Positions 1 through 12,549 of a stretch of DNA of 64,000 bases are shown piece after piece. A program made the position numbers and the translations under genes. Origin of the DNA: Nageia nagi (taxonomy: Eukaryota > Pinophyta). The DNA lies in the NCBI GenBank assembly GCA_050084985.1, contig JBITNC010000001.1, positions 104,346,001 through 104,410,000 of the forward strand, in the 5' to 3' direction. Under the pieces are notes generated by a model that saw only the letters and a list, made by a program, of their open reading frames with translations, made no database searches and was not told where the DNA came from. Every line of letters starts with the position of its first letter. Position 1 is the stretch's first letter.

Positions 1-1195
1 TAGTTTCTTTTTTTATCAAGAACCAGAGTCTCACCTTCATATTTTTTGATCTTGTAGAAATTTTATGCTTGCTTGGGAATGGGTAGTATCCTTCTTTTCT
101 TCTTATGTATTTATTCCTATTACATGATATCATGATTTAATAAGAGATCTAGTTACCTTCTCCCTTCCCTTATGGGAAGTGTGGTAGATTTTTTATATCA
201 ACCTTCTTTTTCTTAGAAATTTAGGAATAAGTTTTTGTTTAGTATGAAGAGCCCTCAATAACTTTTTGTCTAGCTAATCAGTTGGAAATCTATTATGATG
301 TTCAATTTTATATCTATGATTGAGCTAAAAAGATCAAGATGGATGTGGAGTATTTAATGTAAATGATAAAATAATGGGGGAATGAACCTTCCATGATTAG
401 TCATGTGCCTCAAGATAATTCCCATGGTGATCATCCTTGGGATATGCATGCTCGATCTCCATTCCATCGATGATTGGAATCATTAGGATAACATATATCT
501 TATGATCGATCATGGAAGCACTCTCTATCGACATGTTACCAATTTAATGTTCATAGTACCAGCATGTCTAGGTCCTTTAATGCACATGGCTCAAGCTCCT
601 TCCACCCTTCTATTCATCCACCAGCAAGCACTAATTAAGATATTAATGAGGAGTATGTGGTGGGTTGGGGTCCCCCTACTAATAAAATTGATGATAGTCC
701 ATCAGAGTCTAACATGGCAGCAAGCCATGATGTATCTAACCTAGCTTTGTCCAATGAATGGAGGGCTAATGATAGATAGGAGTTACATACCATCCCAGAG
801 AACACCTAGTAGCATATGGTGGAGGAACAAGTCCATGAGGGTGTTTAGCATTTCTATGTTTAATGCATATTTTATTTTGTTAAATAATCATTAATGCTTT
901 AATGGTTAGTTGTGGTGTCTTTTTTGGTGTTGACACCTAACATGTGCAATATTTTATTTTGTATCCCCTACCCGTAATTAAGGAGGGTATGACTAGATAG
1001 GGGTGTGTTCTATGCCACCTACTCCCTTTTGTTATTAAAGCATCTATTTAATATAAAATGCCTACCAATTGTTTTCTGCATTAGAATCTTGGCATATTAT
1101 TATGTATTAATTTCATATCTTCAAATTAAACAGAAAAATAACAATAATAATTAGAGCCTAAACTTAATATGTTAAAATTTAATGATGTAAATTTG
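1..1195. other. Unrecognised AT-rich DNA
   Basis: No family was recognised here. The plus frame at 502-744 is open for 80 codons, but its codon content resembles nothing I know and it lacks context. The stretch around 640-1030 reads as a broken coding frame with several stops. It could be the end of an older transposable element. Confidence 0.4.
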
Positions 1196-1679
1196 TGCAA
1201 AAGACCAAAATAGATCTCCAAAATTGATTCACAACACATAAGTAAATCAATGAAAGAATAAAATTCATAATAAAAAATATTTATTCTTTTGAATCTACAC
1301 TAATTTCTCAAAAGGATTATAATAATCTTCTTTATAAAGCATCCTTTTTCACCTTTTTTAATTTTAAGAAATCCTAAAATATAGCTTAGATGAGGCCCAA
1401 AATGAAGCCATGCATCCATTACTCATACATACAATTATTCAAAAAATAGAACTTAAAGATAGAATTAAAAGTAAAGAAAATTTTGGTTGTATGATAATCA
1501 TTTTAGACCTTCGAATTATCTTCCATGGGAGATGTTACAATATTGTAGATTTTTAAATTCTGCATGATTTAAAAAAAATGGTCTCAAAATGATATCTAAA
1601 TCAAAAGTTACACTGTTTAGAAGTTGGGGTATTATTCTACTACATAATGAAAGTGTAACTAGATATTACAGGTGCATCA
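1196..1679 (-). repeat. LTR copy 1 (3' LTR)
   Basis: This 484-bp copy is the counterpart of 2763-3232. Shared landmarks are the GATTCACAACACATAA stretch near its left end and GTGCATCA at its right end. In minus-strand orientation it is the downstream LTR. Confidence 0.6.
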
Positions 1680-1938
1680 TTCTCCTCTAGTTTCAACCCT
1701 TAAGTTTCATTTATCTTAGAACTTGAAAAAACCCAAAAACCCCTTCATTTTAAACTTTCTTTTTTTTTTAGGTTGTCTTTGCATTTTTCTCTCTACATCT
1801 TAGATTCTGGAATCCACTTTATGATCCTCCTCCTTTACTGAGCTTTGATCTTTTCCATCTTTTCCATCCTTTGGTAAAATCATTTATCGATTCCTATGAA
1901 ATAAAATCATCCCAAAAGTATGTTTCACTCTCATGTTC

Positions 1939-2340
1939 CTAAACAAAAGTTTGTTGATCAATAAAATAATCACACTTTTGAGCATCAAAAAGAATATCCA
2001 TGTGCTCCACTACTAGTTTTAGAAGTTCTATTTCTTCTTCTTCCTTAGTATCCATTGCTAAATTAAATAACTCCAATACCTTTACTGAAATGATATTTTC
2101 ACAACCTGATTCAATCTTCAATATCTCTTTTAAAAAACTATCTATCTCCATGGCTTCTTCTATTGGCCCCATAACTACAAAAGATAATTTTATAACTTTA
2201 GTTGAATTAACATCCTCATATTTTATTTTAGCTTGCATGATCTCCTTTGAGATCTTGTTTGTTTTTTGGATATCTTTAATATCTTCTTTCTCTTTGGGCA
2301 TACTCTTGGTCACCAAATCAAAACTCTCAGCTACAACCAT
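1939..2340 (-). CDS. Hypothetical 133-aa frame in LTR element
   Basis: This minus-strand frame of 133 codons lies between the two LTRs and in the same orientation as the element. The product would be charged and rich in Glu, Lys and Ile, with runs such as KEKEDIKDI and KEEEEIELLK that suggest coiled coil. I see no catalytic motif, zinc knuckle or membrane segment. It could be a gag-like remnant or chance coding in AT-rich DNA. The plus strand is also open over the same interval, which weakens the case for either frame. No function can be assigned. Confidence 0.3.
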   Translation of the reverse strand: MVVAESFDLVTKSMPKEKEDIKDIQKTNKISKEIMQAKIKYEDVNSTKVIKLSFVVMGPIEEAMEIDSFLKEILKIESGCENIISVKVLELFNLAMDTKEEEEIELLKLVVEHMDILFDAQKCDYFIDQQTFV

Positions 2341-2428
2341 ACTCTTCTCTGCAACTATATAATAGTATGGTCACCAACTCAAAACTCTCAGCTATAGCCA
2401 TATTCTTATTACAACTATATAACAGTAA
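2307..2428. repeat. 61-bp tandem duplication
   Basis: Two adjacent copies start TGGTCACCAA at 2307 and 2368. Each continues through CAAAACTCTCAGCTA to ACTATATAA. The duplication covers the start of the hypothetical minus-strand frame. Confidence 0.75.
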
Positions 2429-2762
2429 GGGTTCTTAAAACCCTTTTCTTTTTCGACCAAGATTTCCTTTGTTAATCTCATAGTCCTCTCCCTCCATGGG
2501 AATTTTATCTTCTTTACACTTCTAATACAAGATGTCAACCAAGCTCCTCTTTGACTCTCTTTAGGCTCAAGCTACTTAGCCTTGAAGCATAAAAGTTTTG
2601 CCTTTTCCATGAGATATCTACTTTCAAACTTTATAATCCTTAAATTATCTTCACTGCAATTGTTTATGTTGCTTCTTTCTCTTCTTCCCTTCCATGGTGA
2701 TCCAAATTCAATCTTCTATCCAACAAGATTAACTGGATTTGATACAGAATGATATAGATTCC

Positions 2763-3232
2763 TGCAAGAGACCAAAATATATCTCCATATTTGATTCACA
2801 ACACATAACTAAATCAATTAAAGAATAAAATTCACAATAAGAAATCATTATTCTTTTGAATCTACACTAATTCCTCAATATGATTACAATAAGCTTCTTT
2901 ATAAAGCATCTTTTTTTCCCTTTCTAATTTTAAAAAAGCCTAAAATATAGATTAGATGAGGTCCAAAATGGAGCCATGCATCCATTACTCAATACATGCA
3001 ATTATTCTAAAAATAAAACCTAAAGATATAAGTAAAAGTAAAATGTTACAATCATTTCAGGCCTCAGAATTGTCTACCATGGGAGATGTTACAATCTTGT
3101 AGATTTTTAAATTATACTTGATTTAAAAAAATGGACTCAAAATGATATCCGAATGAAAAGTTACGCCCTTATGAAGTTGGGGTATTATTTTGCATCATAA
3201 AGAAAGTATAACTGGATATTGCATGTGCATCA
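2763..3232 (-). repeat. LTR copy 2 (5' LTR)
   Basis: This 470-bp direct-repeat partner of 1196-1679 has the same TGATGCAC and TTGCA termini on the minus strand. It is the upstream LTR in that orientation. Confidence 0.6.
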
Positions 3233-4159
3233 TTCAACTTTCTACTCGCAATGCTTATTCATCAATTTTGTACCTAAAGATTGATCTTAACCTCCTTAGC
3301 AACATGAGTCACTATGCACTACCTTACTATTTCTCTTTATCTTCTATACCAAGATTAATGGTTTTATTGATTGACATGCTTGGATTATCTAAATAATATG
3401 ACATCCATATCTTGATGAGGTACCAAGAATACTCTATTGGTTGGTGAAGATGGGTGAAACAATCTTATGAAGCTTCTCCTTCATTATCATAACTATTAAT
3501 TTTTGATAAGATCAACTTATTTTCTTAATGATTCATTTATTTTTGAACTTTATATTTTTACATATCATTTTTTAATTATCATATGCTATTTTTAGTTGTA
3601 AATCCACTCACCTTTTCTATGTTTAATTATTATATTTATTTAATATAATAAATATTAAAGAATAATCAATACCTTCAAATTTAGGATAAAGGATAATTTG
3701 AAGGATAAATTAAAATGCATGAATTTAATTTATTTTATGTTATTTACAACGAGTTAATTCTTTCACCCTCAAACACCCTATAGTATTAAATAAGTTATGC
3801 TTACAATATTATTAAATTAGATATAAATTATATATTGCAACGAACTTTAGTAGACGTTGAACCTAGGGCAAAACCTGAGGCCTACTAATTGATCTGGTTT
3901 GGATCCCCTCCAGCATCTGCATTTCTCTTACTTTCTGTGGCGGCCATGTCTAATGCGCAAGAAATTGTGCTATAGTTACTGCCTTTGTCATCATTCTTGT
4001 CTTGTCTGCATCTTAAGTTTGGTTTTGATTGTATCCATTGATGTCCATAATCACTTGTAACTTCCTTCCAAAAACTGCTGAAGATCGAGGGCTTTTCCCC
4101 TAAAATTCCATTGCCTCAAAAGAACCAGTCCTATTATCATCATCTTCCTCTCCACCTCC
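3233..4159. other. Intergenic, no gene seen
   Basis: This is AT-rich sequence without a recognised feature. From about 3840 the base composition becomes more balanced, as in the adjoining pseudogene, so part of 3840-4159 may be lost upstream exon or leader sequence of that gene. Confidence 0.4.
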
Positions 4160-5301
4160 ATGCCCTCCTCAAACACAGAAGTAGTCGTGAAGGAAAAGGT
4201 GATAGAAAAGCCATGCCAAATAGATAGAGAAGGCCCATGGTACGCACAAAATACACTATGGCACTATCCCGTATTGTTTCCCCGTTGTTCAATGGATGTT
4301 TGCTTCAATTACTCACGATGCGAAAACATGGATGACGTTAAGATTTCGCTTATGATTACCAGGTCATCCAGCCAGGTATATTTTATCATTGAAATTTTTT
4401 ATCATTGGTAGCAACTTTATAGGAAAATTAGATTTTCATTTGACTGTCTGTGTCTTGACAGGTATTTCAGCCTTCTTAACTCAACCCAATGGTACACGGA
4501 GGATCCCAATAAAGCCTGCTTGCTTTTTTGTATTTGGATACACAAAATCCATGGCCTCAGCATCCCAAAACACTGCCTTACTGGAACGGTGGAATAAACC
4601 ATGTCCTGATCTCCTTTCATGATAGATGGGCGCTTACAAATATTCCCATGAACAGCATAGGTATGGCATCTCTTCTTATCACAGACATGCACGAAACAAT
4701 ATATCGTCCCGGCTTCGACATTGCCATTACACTTCCACCTTACACACGACCCACGCAGTTTCAACAAACCAAGCCCTTGGACAGAAAATACTTCTTGACA
4801 TTTCGGGGATTGAGGTACTTGGGACACAATAAGGAAGGGGTTTTCAGAAGCCAACAGGTTTTCAGAAATATGCACAATGGCAAAGACATCATAGTTGTGC
4901 TTTCTTGCAGACATGCTACATACAGTAGGGTACTAAGATGAACTACTACATATTATGGGTTGGCACCGGCCGGAAGGCAGCCTAACTCATACAGATTTAC
5001 AGAGATTCTAAGCGCAGGAACAATTCCTGTGCTCATTGCAGATAATTATGTAAAGCCATTTGATACCCTCATACAATGGCATCGGTGCATATTGCAGTTT
5101 CCGACCAAGCAGATGCACAGAATTGTGCCGATTTTGAGAAGGATGGGCAAGGAAGAGGCAGAAGAAAGGCAGAGATATTGTCTTAGAGTCTATAGGAAGT
5201 TTTTGACTGATGACCAGGCCCTACTGAAATCTGCTGTGACATCTCTGAAAGCAAGGATGATTGGATTCTTCTCAAACATTACAACAGGCAGCAAGCCTTA
5301 A
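4160..5301 (+). pseudogene. Exostosin-family (GT47) glycosyltransferase pseudogene
   Basis: The translated pieces resemble the EXT1-like branch of the GT47 exostosin family, Golgi type II membrane enzymes that in plants build cell-wall glycans or glycosylate wall proteins. Legible pieces in order are a Cys-containing start (MDVCFNYSRCENMDD), LLNSTQWYTEDPNKACL, PYWNGGINHVLISFHDRW, then PAGRQPNSYRFTEILSAG followed by IPVLIADNYVKPF, the conserved C-terminal exostosin block. The gene is broken. A base is missing after the DDVKI codons (about 4345). A second frame change lies near the T run at about 4530. A TGA at 4939-4941 sits where about 20-30 conserved residues before the PAGR block appear deleted. 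The N-terminal anchor and upstream exons are absent. Codon use and GC content are clearly more gene-like than the surroundings. Exostosin assignment is confident; the exact subfamily (for example ExAD-like) is a guess. Confidence 0.8.
4376..4461 (+). other. Retained intron in exostosin pseudogene
   Basis: A donor CAG|GTATAT at 4376 and an acceptor TTGACAG ending at 4461 bound 86 bp of AT-rich sequence. It separates two stretches of exostosin coding sequence. Because the intron is present, this is a decayed genomic copy and not a processed retrocopy. Confidence 0.6.
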
Positions 5302-8300
5302 GTATTACTATTAGATTTTTTGGTAAAAGTAATATCTTTTAGCTTTTTAAAAATTATAAAAAATTCCATTGAGGTATAATTACATGATTTTGATGGAAAT
5401 ATTGTTCTATTGTTTCAATAATTATTTTTTAAAGGAAAATAAAACACCCTTTCATATAATTATTATATTTAATAAAATACATTTAGATTCATTTACATTA
5501 ATTATGCATTCGTGAATTGATTTTATGTATTGGGATGGAAAAGTGAAATTGAAATTGTATTAGCTTAATATATAAATTGTTTTAAATATTTCTTTGGTAA
5601 AAGTTTCTTCATAATAGAATTTTATTATAAAAATATTATAATTGGACTTTTATTATGGATATTTACTAGTTTACATATTTTAAATATATATTTATAAAAT
5701 ATCAAGGAATCAATTTCAATCTCTAGGTGTCTATATTAAATAGTTTTATACATTACATAAATATTATTAAATGATTATATAAAAAATTAAAAAAAAAAGA
5801 TATATAAATACCACATAGAGATATTATTTATAAAAATATATTATAAATATTACTTAAAAACACTTAAATATGAAACAATAATTAAAATGAAAAAATATTT
5901 TGATTCAATTCAACCATTCATTTATAAAAAATTATAGTTGTGGATCAATTTCAATCATTATATTAATGTTAAACTTATACACAAGTGACAAATGAGCTCT
6001 TTACCTCACCCCTTTTATTGTTATAGAACGCAACTCGATGTAAATATTAATGAATTCTCAAAAATTATATTAGAAATACCTTCTTTACTTTTATTTTACT
6101 AATTACATGTTTGTAATGAGATTAAAGTGGTAGACGACTATCTCAAAATGGGAATAACATGTAATCAAATTTATTTTCTATACATAATCAAGCTCTAATA
6201 TGTTTTAGAATTAATTATGTTTGATATGATTTGTTGCAATAATGAAAGCATGGATATTAGATGTGATTTCATTCATGAATGTACAATCTAACAATATATG
6301 TAGAAGACATAAAAGCCAACATAAAAAATATATACTAACCCATTTAGTCTCTAAGTCTTCCTCCACCAATGTGTCACTATCACTCATCCTAATAATGATA
6401 CCATATAGCTAGTTTTTATATCACATTCATATGTATAATGTTCAGTAATATATCTCTCAATAATCATCTTTTGAATCTCAACTACAAACTAAAGAATTAT
6501 TAAATTTTCATTTATGTGCATGAGGATAACAACTTAACATGATGATCCCATTGATATCAAGGAGAAAATGTAGGTGTATTCTAAGCATGTCAAAACATAT
6601 TCACATCAAAAATTTTAAGATCTCAAGGTATGCATTCTTATCATTGACTTTCTTTATGAGCTTTTGAGGTACACTGAAAAGGTGATTTGTAAGCTTCTTT
6701 CCCTCATAGGGATGGATGTGTAAAATATGCTTGAATTTATTGAAAGCTATCTTTCTTTAGCTCAAGGTATAGATCACAACAATTAGGTATGAACCAATCA
6801 TCAAGATCATAGATAATCTTATCTCTATAAATCCTAAATATAAATCCAACAATCTAATATAGCCATGTGATATTTTTTTAGATTAATGAATATATGATTT
6901 ATCATTTCTTCATAAATGATGTAAGTTAGTAAAATACATGGGGTGGTATGCCAATACAAGTAAAATGTGTTGATTCATTCAATTTCTCTTTCTTCTTCAT
7001 GGAACATGTCAAATATATCCATTTTAATGGTTGCATAATTTTCATGAATATAGATGATCCAAGAAGAATAGGATTTTTTGAAATACATTATGGATATCAT
7101 CCTCAAAATCTTAGTAGGAAGATATTGGAAATTTTGAACTTCTTGGGATTTGAATAGAGATAGCAATTTCATGTTGTGATCTCTTAGATATCTATGTTAA
7201 TAGCATGAAAATAAAAGTCTCTATAATCAATTTTAACTCCTCCAACTATATACAGTTACTTCTTAATCTAAGGTTTAAATATATCAAAAAAACTAATAGG
7301 AACTAAAATGTATGACTTTGCAATCTTAAATGGTTTTAATGACTTAATCATATCTATATTATCTTTCCCAAATTCTTAAGAGTCTATTTTTAGTTTAGCA
7401 CCTTCTTGGGCATACTCTTAGTGAACATGGTTATTATGATCGAAACCTCTTTTTTAATGTGGTATCTTATAGATAAATTGAATAGAATATCTTTCATGTT
7501 TCTCATAGAGTTCAAATTCATACCCTTTCTATTAATATATTTTAAAATATATTTTGATAAATGAATTTGGTTTGATGTGATAAGTAGGTTAAATCTCCAT
7601 AAAATGATTATTTCATATAGTGGAGGTAAAGGATATTAAGAAGGGACATTTAGTCCCACATAAACCAAGAATGTTTGGTTTAGATGAGCATCAAGTGGAA
7701 CCAACTAAAGAATGGAAATAGGTCACAAATGGGGATTAACCACTTCATGGATGGTGGGAATTGTAAATATCATATCATTAGCAAAGCTAGGAAATTTGAC
7801 TAGAATGATAAATATATCAGGAACTTTTTCATTCTTTTCAATATTACATATAACTACATCATACCCATGACCATTTATAGGATCTATAAAATCTAAGACT
7901 TAATAGAATAAGATAAAGAAGCACCACGCAATGCATTATAATATTCAATATTTCATTCCCTTACATTTTTTCCTCTAAAATAATTTACATGTAAAGGGAT
8001 GTAGGTTGATGTATAGGAGATGGAGGTAATGAAATTGGTGAATTGAAAGGTGATGAAGTTGTCACCAAGACATATGAGAGCCTTCTCAATATAGGTTATA
8101 GGATTGTGCATAATGAATCTTGGTGATACAAAATGTATAAAAATTTTATGAAATTATTTCAAAATCAAGGTGAGTACATATAAACATTAAGTACAAGAAA
8201 TGGTAATATTCCTAATTTTTAAGAACTATATTATACAAAAATGATTATCTAATATCATTTTATAAATATATTTATGCTCATGTTATATACAAGGATACTC

Positions 8301-10496
8301 ATTTTGATGCTATTAGATGCTCATTTTGAAGTTATAGAATGCTTAAGTTATGGTTACAAAGTATCTTTATTATATTATGGAGCTAGTTCATAAATGTAGT
8401 TTGTATTTTACTTGGACCCACCTTAATGAGAGGGTGTGTAGGAGGATTCCCTCTTTACTATTATTTTTGATGGGTTACTTTTTATTAACTTAAATTTGTA
8501 ATTTATAATATCTTTTAAGTGACATGATACTCATCTTTTCTTACAAGATAATCATCCTCTCCTTATAGGATGCTCACCCTATCCTTATAGGACTCTTATA
8601 TGCTCCTTACATGATGTTAATCCTATCCTTCTAGGACACACATCCTCTCCTAACAAGATTCTCATGCTATCCTTACAAGATACATTCATCCTCTTATTAC
8701 AAGATACTTGTCCTCTCCTTATAGGATACATTCATGAGTGAATTTTTATTTAGACTTCTCAATAAGAATAGGTAATAAGATGGCCATGGATACACTCCTA
8801 TCTAGATATATGAAAAATCAAGTTTTGATGGAATTTTGCATTAGCTAATTTTATAATAGGATCTTGTTAGGAGGACTATCAAATGCTTGATATATTTAAG
8901 TTACAAATGTGACCTTATGAAGGTTCATCTATTCTAGAAGTTATCTTTTTAGAATTTTTGATTAATTGAATAGGTTTCTCATATGTTTATGTGCATATCA
9001 TTTGATAATCACAAGTGACTAACTTCATAATACAATTAGGTTTATCAATGGATGTTCTAAACTCAAAAAGAAGAGGTGTAATATTGATTAGTATATAAAT
9101 AAGTCTTTCTCTTCTTTAATTTTTTCTCAAAGTATGGAATGAGGATTCTTAATACCTTGTTTTCATAGTACCCTCATATGAAGATCTAGAGGAAGGAGCT
9201 GTCTCAAATAAGAAATCATTTTTTTCTATGGAAAATTTTTTATTTTTCTTAATATTTTGCTTAAGATACTCTAAATAATCATTAATGTTGTCTATAGTAT
9301 AAATAGAAAGAAAATTTTCATCTAGTACTCACAATTCTCATCCCATGAAGTTGTTTTATTAATTATACCCATCTACTCTAGTTGTAAATTATATTTAGAC
9401 TTATATCTCTTATAACAAATCTCTAAATGGTCAAGCATTATTATTATTTTCTCCTCATTTTAACATGTAGCATCAAAGGTGCTATGGTATGAAGAGGAAA
9501 CCTATCTACGTATATGGTCAAAATTGAAAGGAAGCTATCTCTTATGACTCTATCAATCATGAGACCAATTGGAAGGATATGAACTAAGATGTCTATGTTA
9601 GGAAAAGAATCATTTCCCTCACATAGTGTTTCCATATCATGACTCTTAAATTGTATGGTTGTATTGATCATGAGATCCGATAAAAGGTCAATTATAGTTA
9701 CTATGCTAAGGAGAGGCTTTTCTACATGATATAGTATGTACATGTCATACTTCCTAATATCTATGATTGTGAGATGTAATAGATAATAGAAATTTGGGAT
9801 ACTTATCTTGGTTAGCCTAACTACATGTTTGAACCATGGTATACTTAAGGAAAAACTTTGACATACTCAACTATCAACTATATACAAATAGATAGACAAT
9901 GAGGTTTATGATTTTTGTATTATTTTTTCTTTTAATTTTTAATGATATACTATTGGTAAATAATATATATAATAGATATATACATGCCTATTTATGATGT
10001 AAAAGAAAATGCTAAATATTACACCTTATGATTATCTTTTTATCATTCTCATCATTTTGATTTATCCTTATGAAGTGTACAATGTGAGTTTCTTTTATAT
10101 CTTTTAAGTTTTTCTATAATGCACACTAGTCAAATATTTTCAAGGTAAATCCATGAATAAATAAAAGATTAAGTGTCTTAGTGCTATATGTAGGGGTTTC
10201 CTAGGGCCCAAGGATTATCTTGGGGTAATATCCTAGAGGGCTCCTAGCACTGTAGGGGACTAGAACTAATATAACAATGTAACATGATAAAGATATAATA
10301 TAATCTATGTACAATTCACCTATATCATGGCTAGTCTCATTTATAATCTTATACCTACTTAGATGTCAATCTAGTGTTATACTAAACTAACTTAATTAGC
10401 CTACCATCAATGAAATTTGGGTCAATACTTGTACTAACTATGATATGAAATTAATGTATTGAATTGCTTGATCAATTTCCCAACTCAATTGTTTGA
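5302..10496. other. Long AT-rich intergenic stretch
   Basis: No gene family was recognised on either strand. Frames at 6948-7157 and 9444-9743 (minus, 99 codons) are open but show no motif. The part from 8400 to 8760 contains a degenerate tandem repeat described separately. The sequence is probably very old transposon DNA. Confidence 0.4.
8530..8745. repeat. Degenerate CATCCTxTCCTTATAGGAT tandem repeat
   Basis: About eight imperfect copies of a 20-35 bp unit containing TCATCCTCTCC and TTATAGGAT or TTACAAGAT follow one another. A few related ACTCATTTTGATG units lie slightly upstream, near 8295-8335. Unit length varies, so this is an old, eroding minisatellite. Confidence 0.6.
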
Positions 10497-12100
10497 GTGG
10501 TTGAAAGTTGCCTCCATATCACTTTTCCAACAAATTTTATCTTTTTATTTTTATTTTTTGCATTTTTCATAATATTGACATTTAATCTATTCATCCAAAG
10601 TATGGTCATTCAAATTGCCTATGATGTAGATGACCATAATATTCAAACAACTAACAAATTACACATCATAGATTCATTAACATCATTTTTTAGTGCTCTA
10701 AAAAGATAAAATAAAAATATGAAAATAAATGAGTGATGGCATATGGTGGTTGCATATTTTAGTATATCATCAACATTCGAACTACTTGAAATATCCTCAC
10801 TCTTAGTGACCATTGCATTTTTCTTTTCTAGATTCTTCTTCTTATTATATGGATATAATTTCAAGTTAAGTTTTCAAGATTTATCATCCACATAATGATC
10901 GTTATCATAATGTGAATAATTTCTACTCTCTATTTTATTCTTTGAAGTATTTTTAATTTTCTACTCTTATTATTTATGCTTACCTTTGTCTTGAGATTTA
11001 CTCCCTTGTTGGTGTCCCTTATTATTTGGATTCCTCTTGGAGTACTCATATTATTATTTTTTCATCCCATATTCCTTTAAATATTGAGCCTACACACTCT
11101 CTTGGTAAAATAAAAATAGGATAAAACAACATAATAGTCTTTTACAAGTGACTATGTAATCCTTCAATGTACTTCAACATAACCAAAGGATCTATAAGAG
11201 AAATTCCAAGTAAAGTTGCTTGTGTATAAAATTTTGTAGTGTAATATTGGATTGATTATCCCTTGTATTGTCTAAAAAATTGTCATTTTATGAGTTGTTT
11301 ATTAACATACCCCAATAGTTAAAATTGATCTCTCAATAAATTCTTAAAATTATCCCAAAAGTTAAGGATGGTTGATTTTCATGTTAGAGGATTCTTTTTG
11401 GCTTTCCCACCAAATTAATGCAAATAAATTTTTTTGAATATAAGTAATAACACCTTAAATTTTGAGATATAATTCTAATTATTTTAGCTAATTATTGATT
11501 TTTTTAGCATTTACCTCTTCTCCAAAAGTAAGGATTTGAACTTTAGTCTCTAATTTAAATGGTAATTAAGTGGTGACATGATAAGTACCTCTAATATATG
11601 ATATGCTCCCATAATTTTAAGGCAATCTAAGATCTTAGCTATACTACTTACCTTGTAGCATATCCATGATCCTGGCCATGTTATTTTTTATTGCAAAAAA
11701 TCTCCTCTAAAAATCCAATCTTTTTCCAAGTTTTCTTGCTTCTTGATCATCCATGGGATTATCTTAGAACCAATAGTAAATAAATCCCCTCTTTAAGATA
11801 TTCCTTACATTCACAAGCCTCAAAATTCAATTTATTAACTTATCTATGATATTACATGATCTATAATTTGTATAAACCTATGGCTAGCTTAGTTCATCAA
11901 ATAAAAATTTATTATTAACTTTATTGCCAAACTTTTATATTGAATGTATATTGCACACTACTAAATTTTTGATGATTAATAATAGTAAATAAAAATACAA
12001 ACTCACAATTTACAATGAAGATAATATATTTTATATGTAGTTCCTCTTAGTTTGAGAGTACATCCAGTTTAATCTAATCTTTTATTTTTATTTTCCAATG
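10497..12100 (-). pseudogene. Ty3/gypsy gag relic
   Basis: On the minus strand, broken frames read as the capsid and zinc-knuckle part of a gypsy gag. From about 11400 downward come pieces resembling LLGISLxDPLVMLKYIEGLH and QKTIMLF. Near 11080 comes AQYLKEYG, near 11000 GSKSQDKGKHK, then VDDKSWKLNLKLYPYNKKK at about 10850-10910. The same order occurs in the gypsy element at 47.5-47.9 kb (IKYIRGLHSHLQKTI, AQYLEEDGKSQDKGEN, VDDKCWKLHLKLCPYR), so both belong to one family. Several stops and frame changes are present. This gag lies downstream of the same-strand pol at 12.55-15.37 kb, so the two cannot be one simple element. Confidence 0.65.
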
Positions 12101-12549
12101 AGATATTACAATCATGCAAGAATATGGAGAAAAAATTGTCACATAATAGCCTATGGACAGCCCTCTTACTTATGAAATACTTTGAACCTTCAAAAAATCC
12201 TCAATTTGATAATAATAATAATAGTAATAATGTTACCAATATTAGTAACAACCATCAAAAACTTGCCTATTATATTAACAACCTTAAGTAATAGATTCTA
12301 CAAAGAGAGATAACCATGAACTAGCATAGAACTATTTCCAACCAACCATATAACTTCTAAAATAAACATGGATAATTGAAATGGCCTTTAGCATTAGTTT
12401 TTTTCTTCATACATATTAAAATAATGTCACCAATGCCTTAGATACATGCCTCAAATGACATCAACAATTAACTTCCTATAGATTTAGAGCAAAAAATTGA
12501 TAAACTATATCTTACCAAAGCATATGTTTCTTTAATGTATTAATTCCTA

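Larger units (their letters stand above)
1196..3232 (-). mobile_element. Short non-autonomous LTR element
   Basis: Two direct repeats of about 484 and 470 bp enclose only about 1.08 kb. On the minus strand each repeat begins TGATGCAC and ends TTGCA, so the ends are TG...CA as in LTRs. The minus-strand sequence just before the downstream LTR is purine-rich (AGAGGAGAA), as expected of a polypurine tract. A possible primer-binding remnant (TATCAAATCCAG, resembling the usual TATCAGAGCCAG) lies about 20 nt inside the upstream LTR. No reverse transcriptase or integrase is visible, so this fits a TRIM/SMART-like or deleted element. I see no matching target-site duplication. The LTR copies differ at many sites, so the insertion is old. 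Confidence 0.55.

Noticed and set aside
4417-4914. 165-codon minus-strand frame opposite the exostosin pseudogene
   Set aside because: The plus-strand sequence encodes recognisable exostosin blocks. The minus frame is a shadow with no family resemblance.
9444-9743. 99-codon minus-strand frame
   Set aside because: No motif, no neighbours of similar orientation and no codon bias. Probably chance in old AT-rich DNA.
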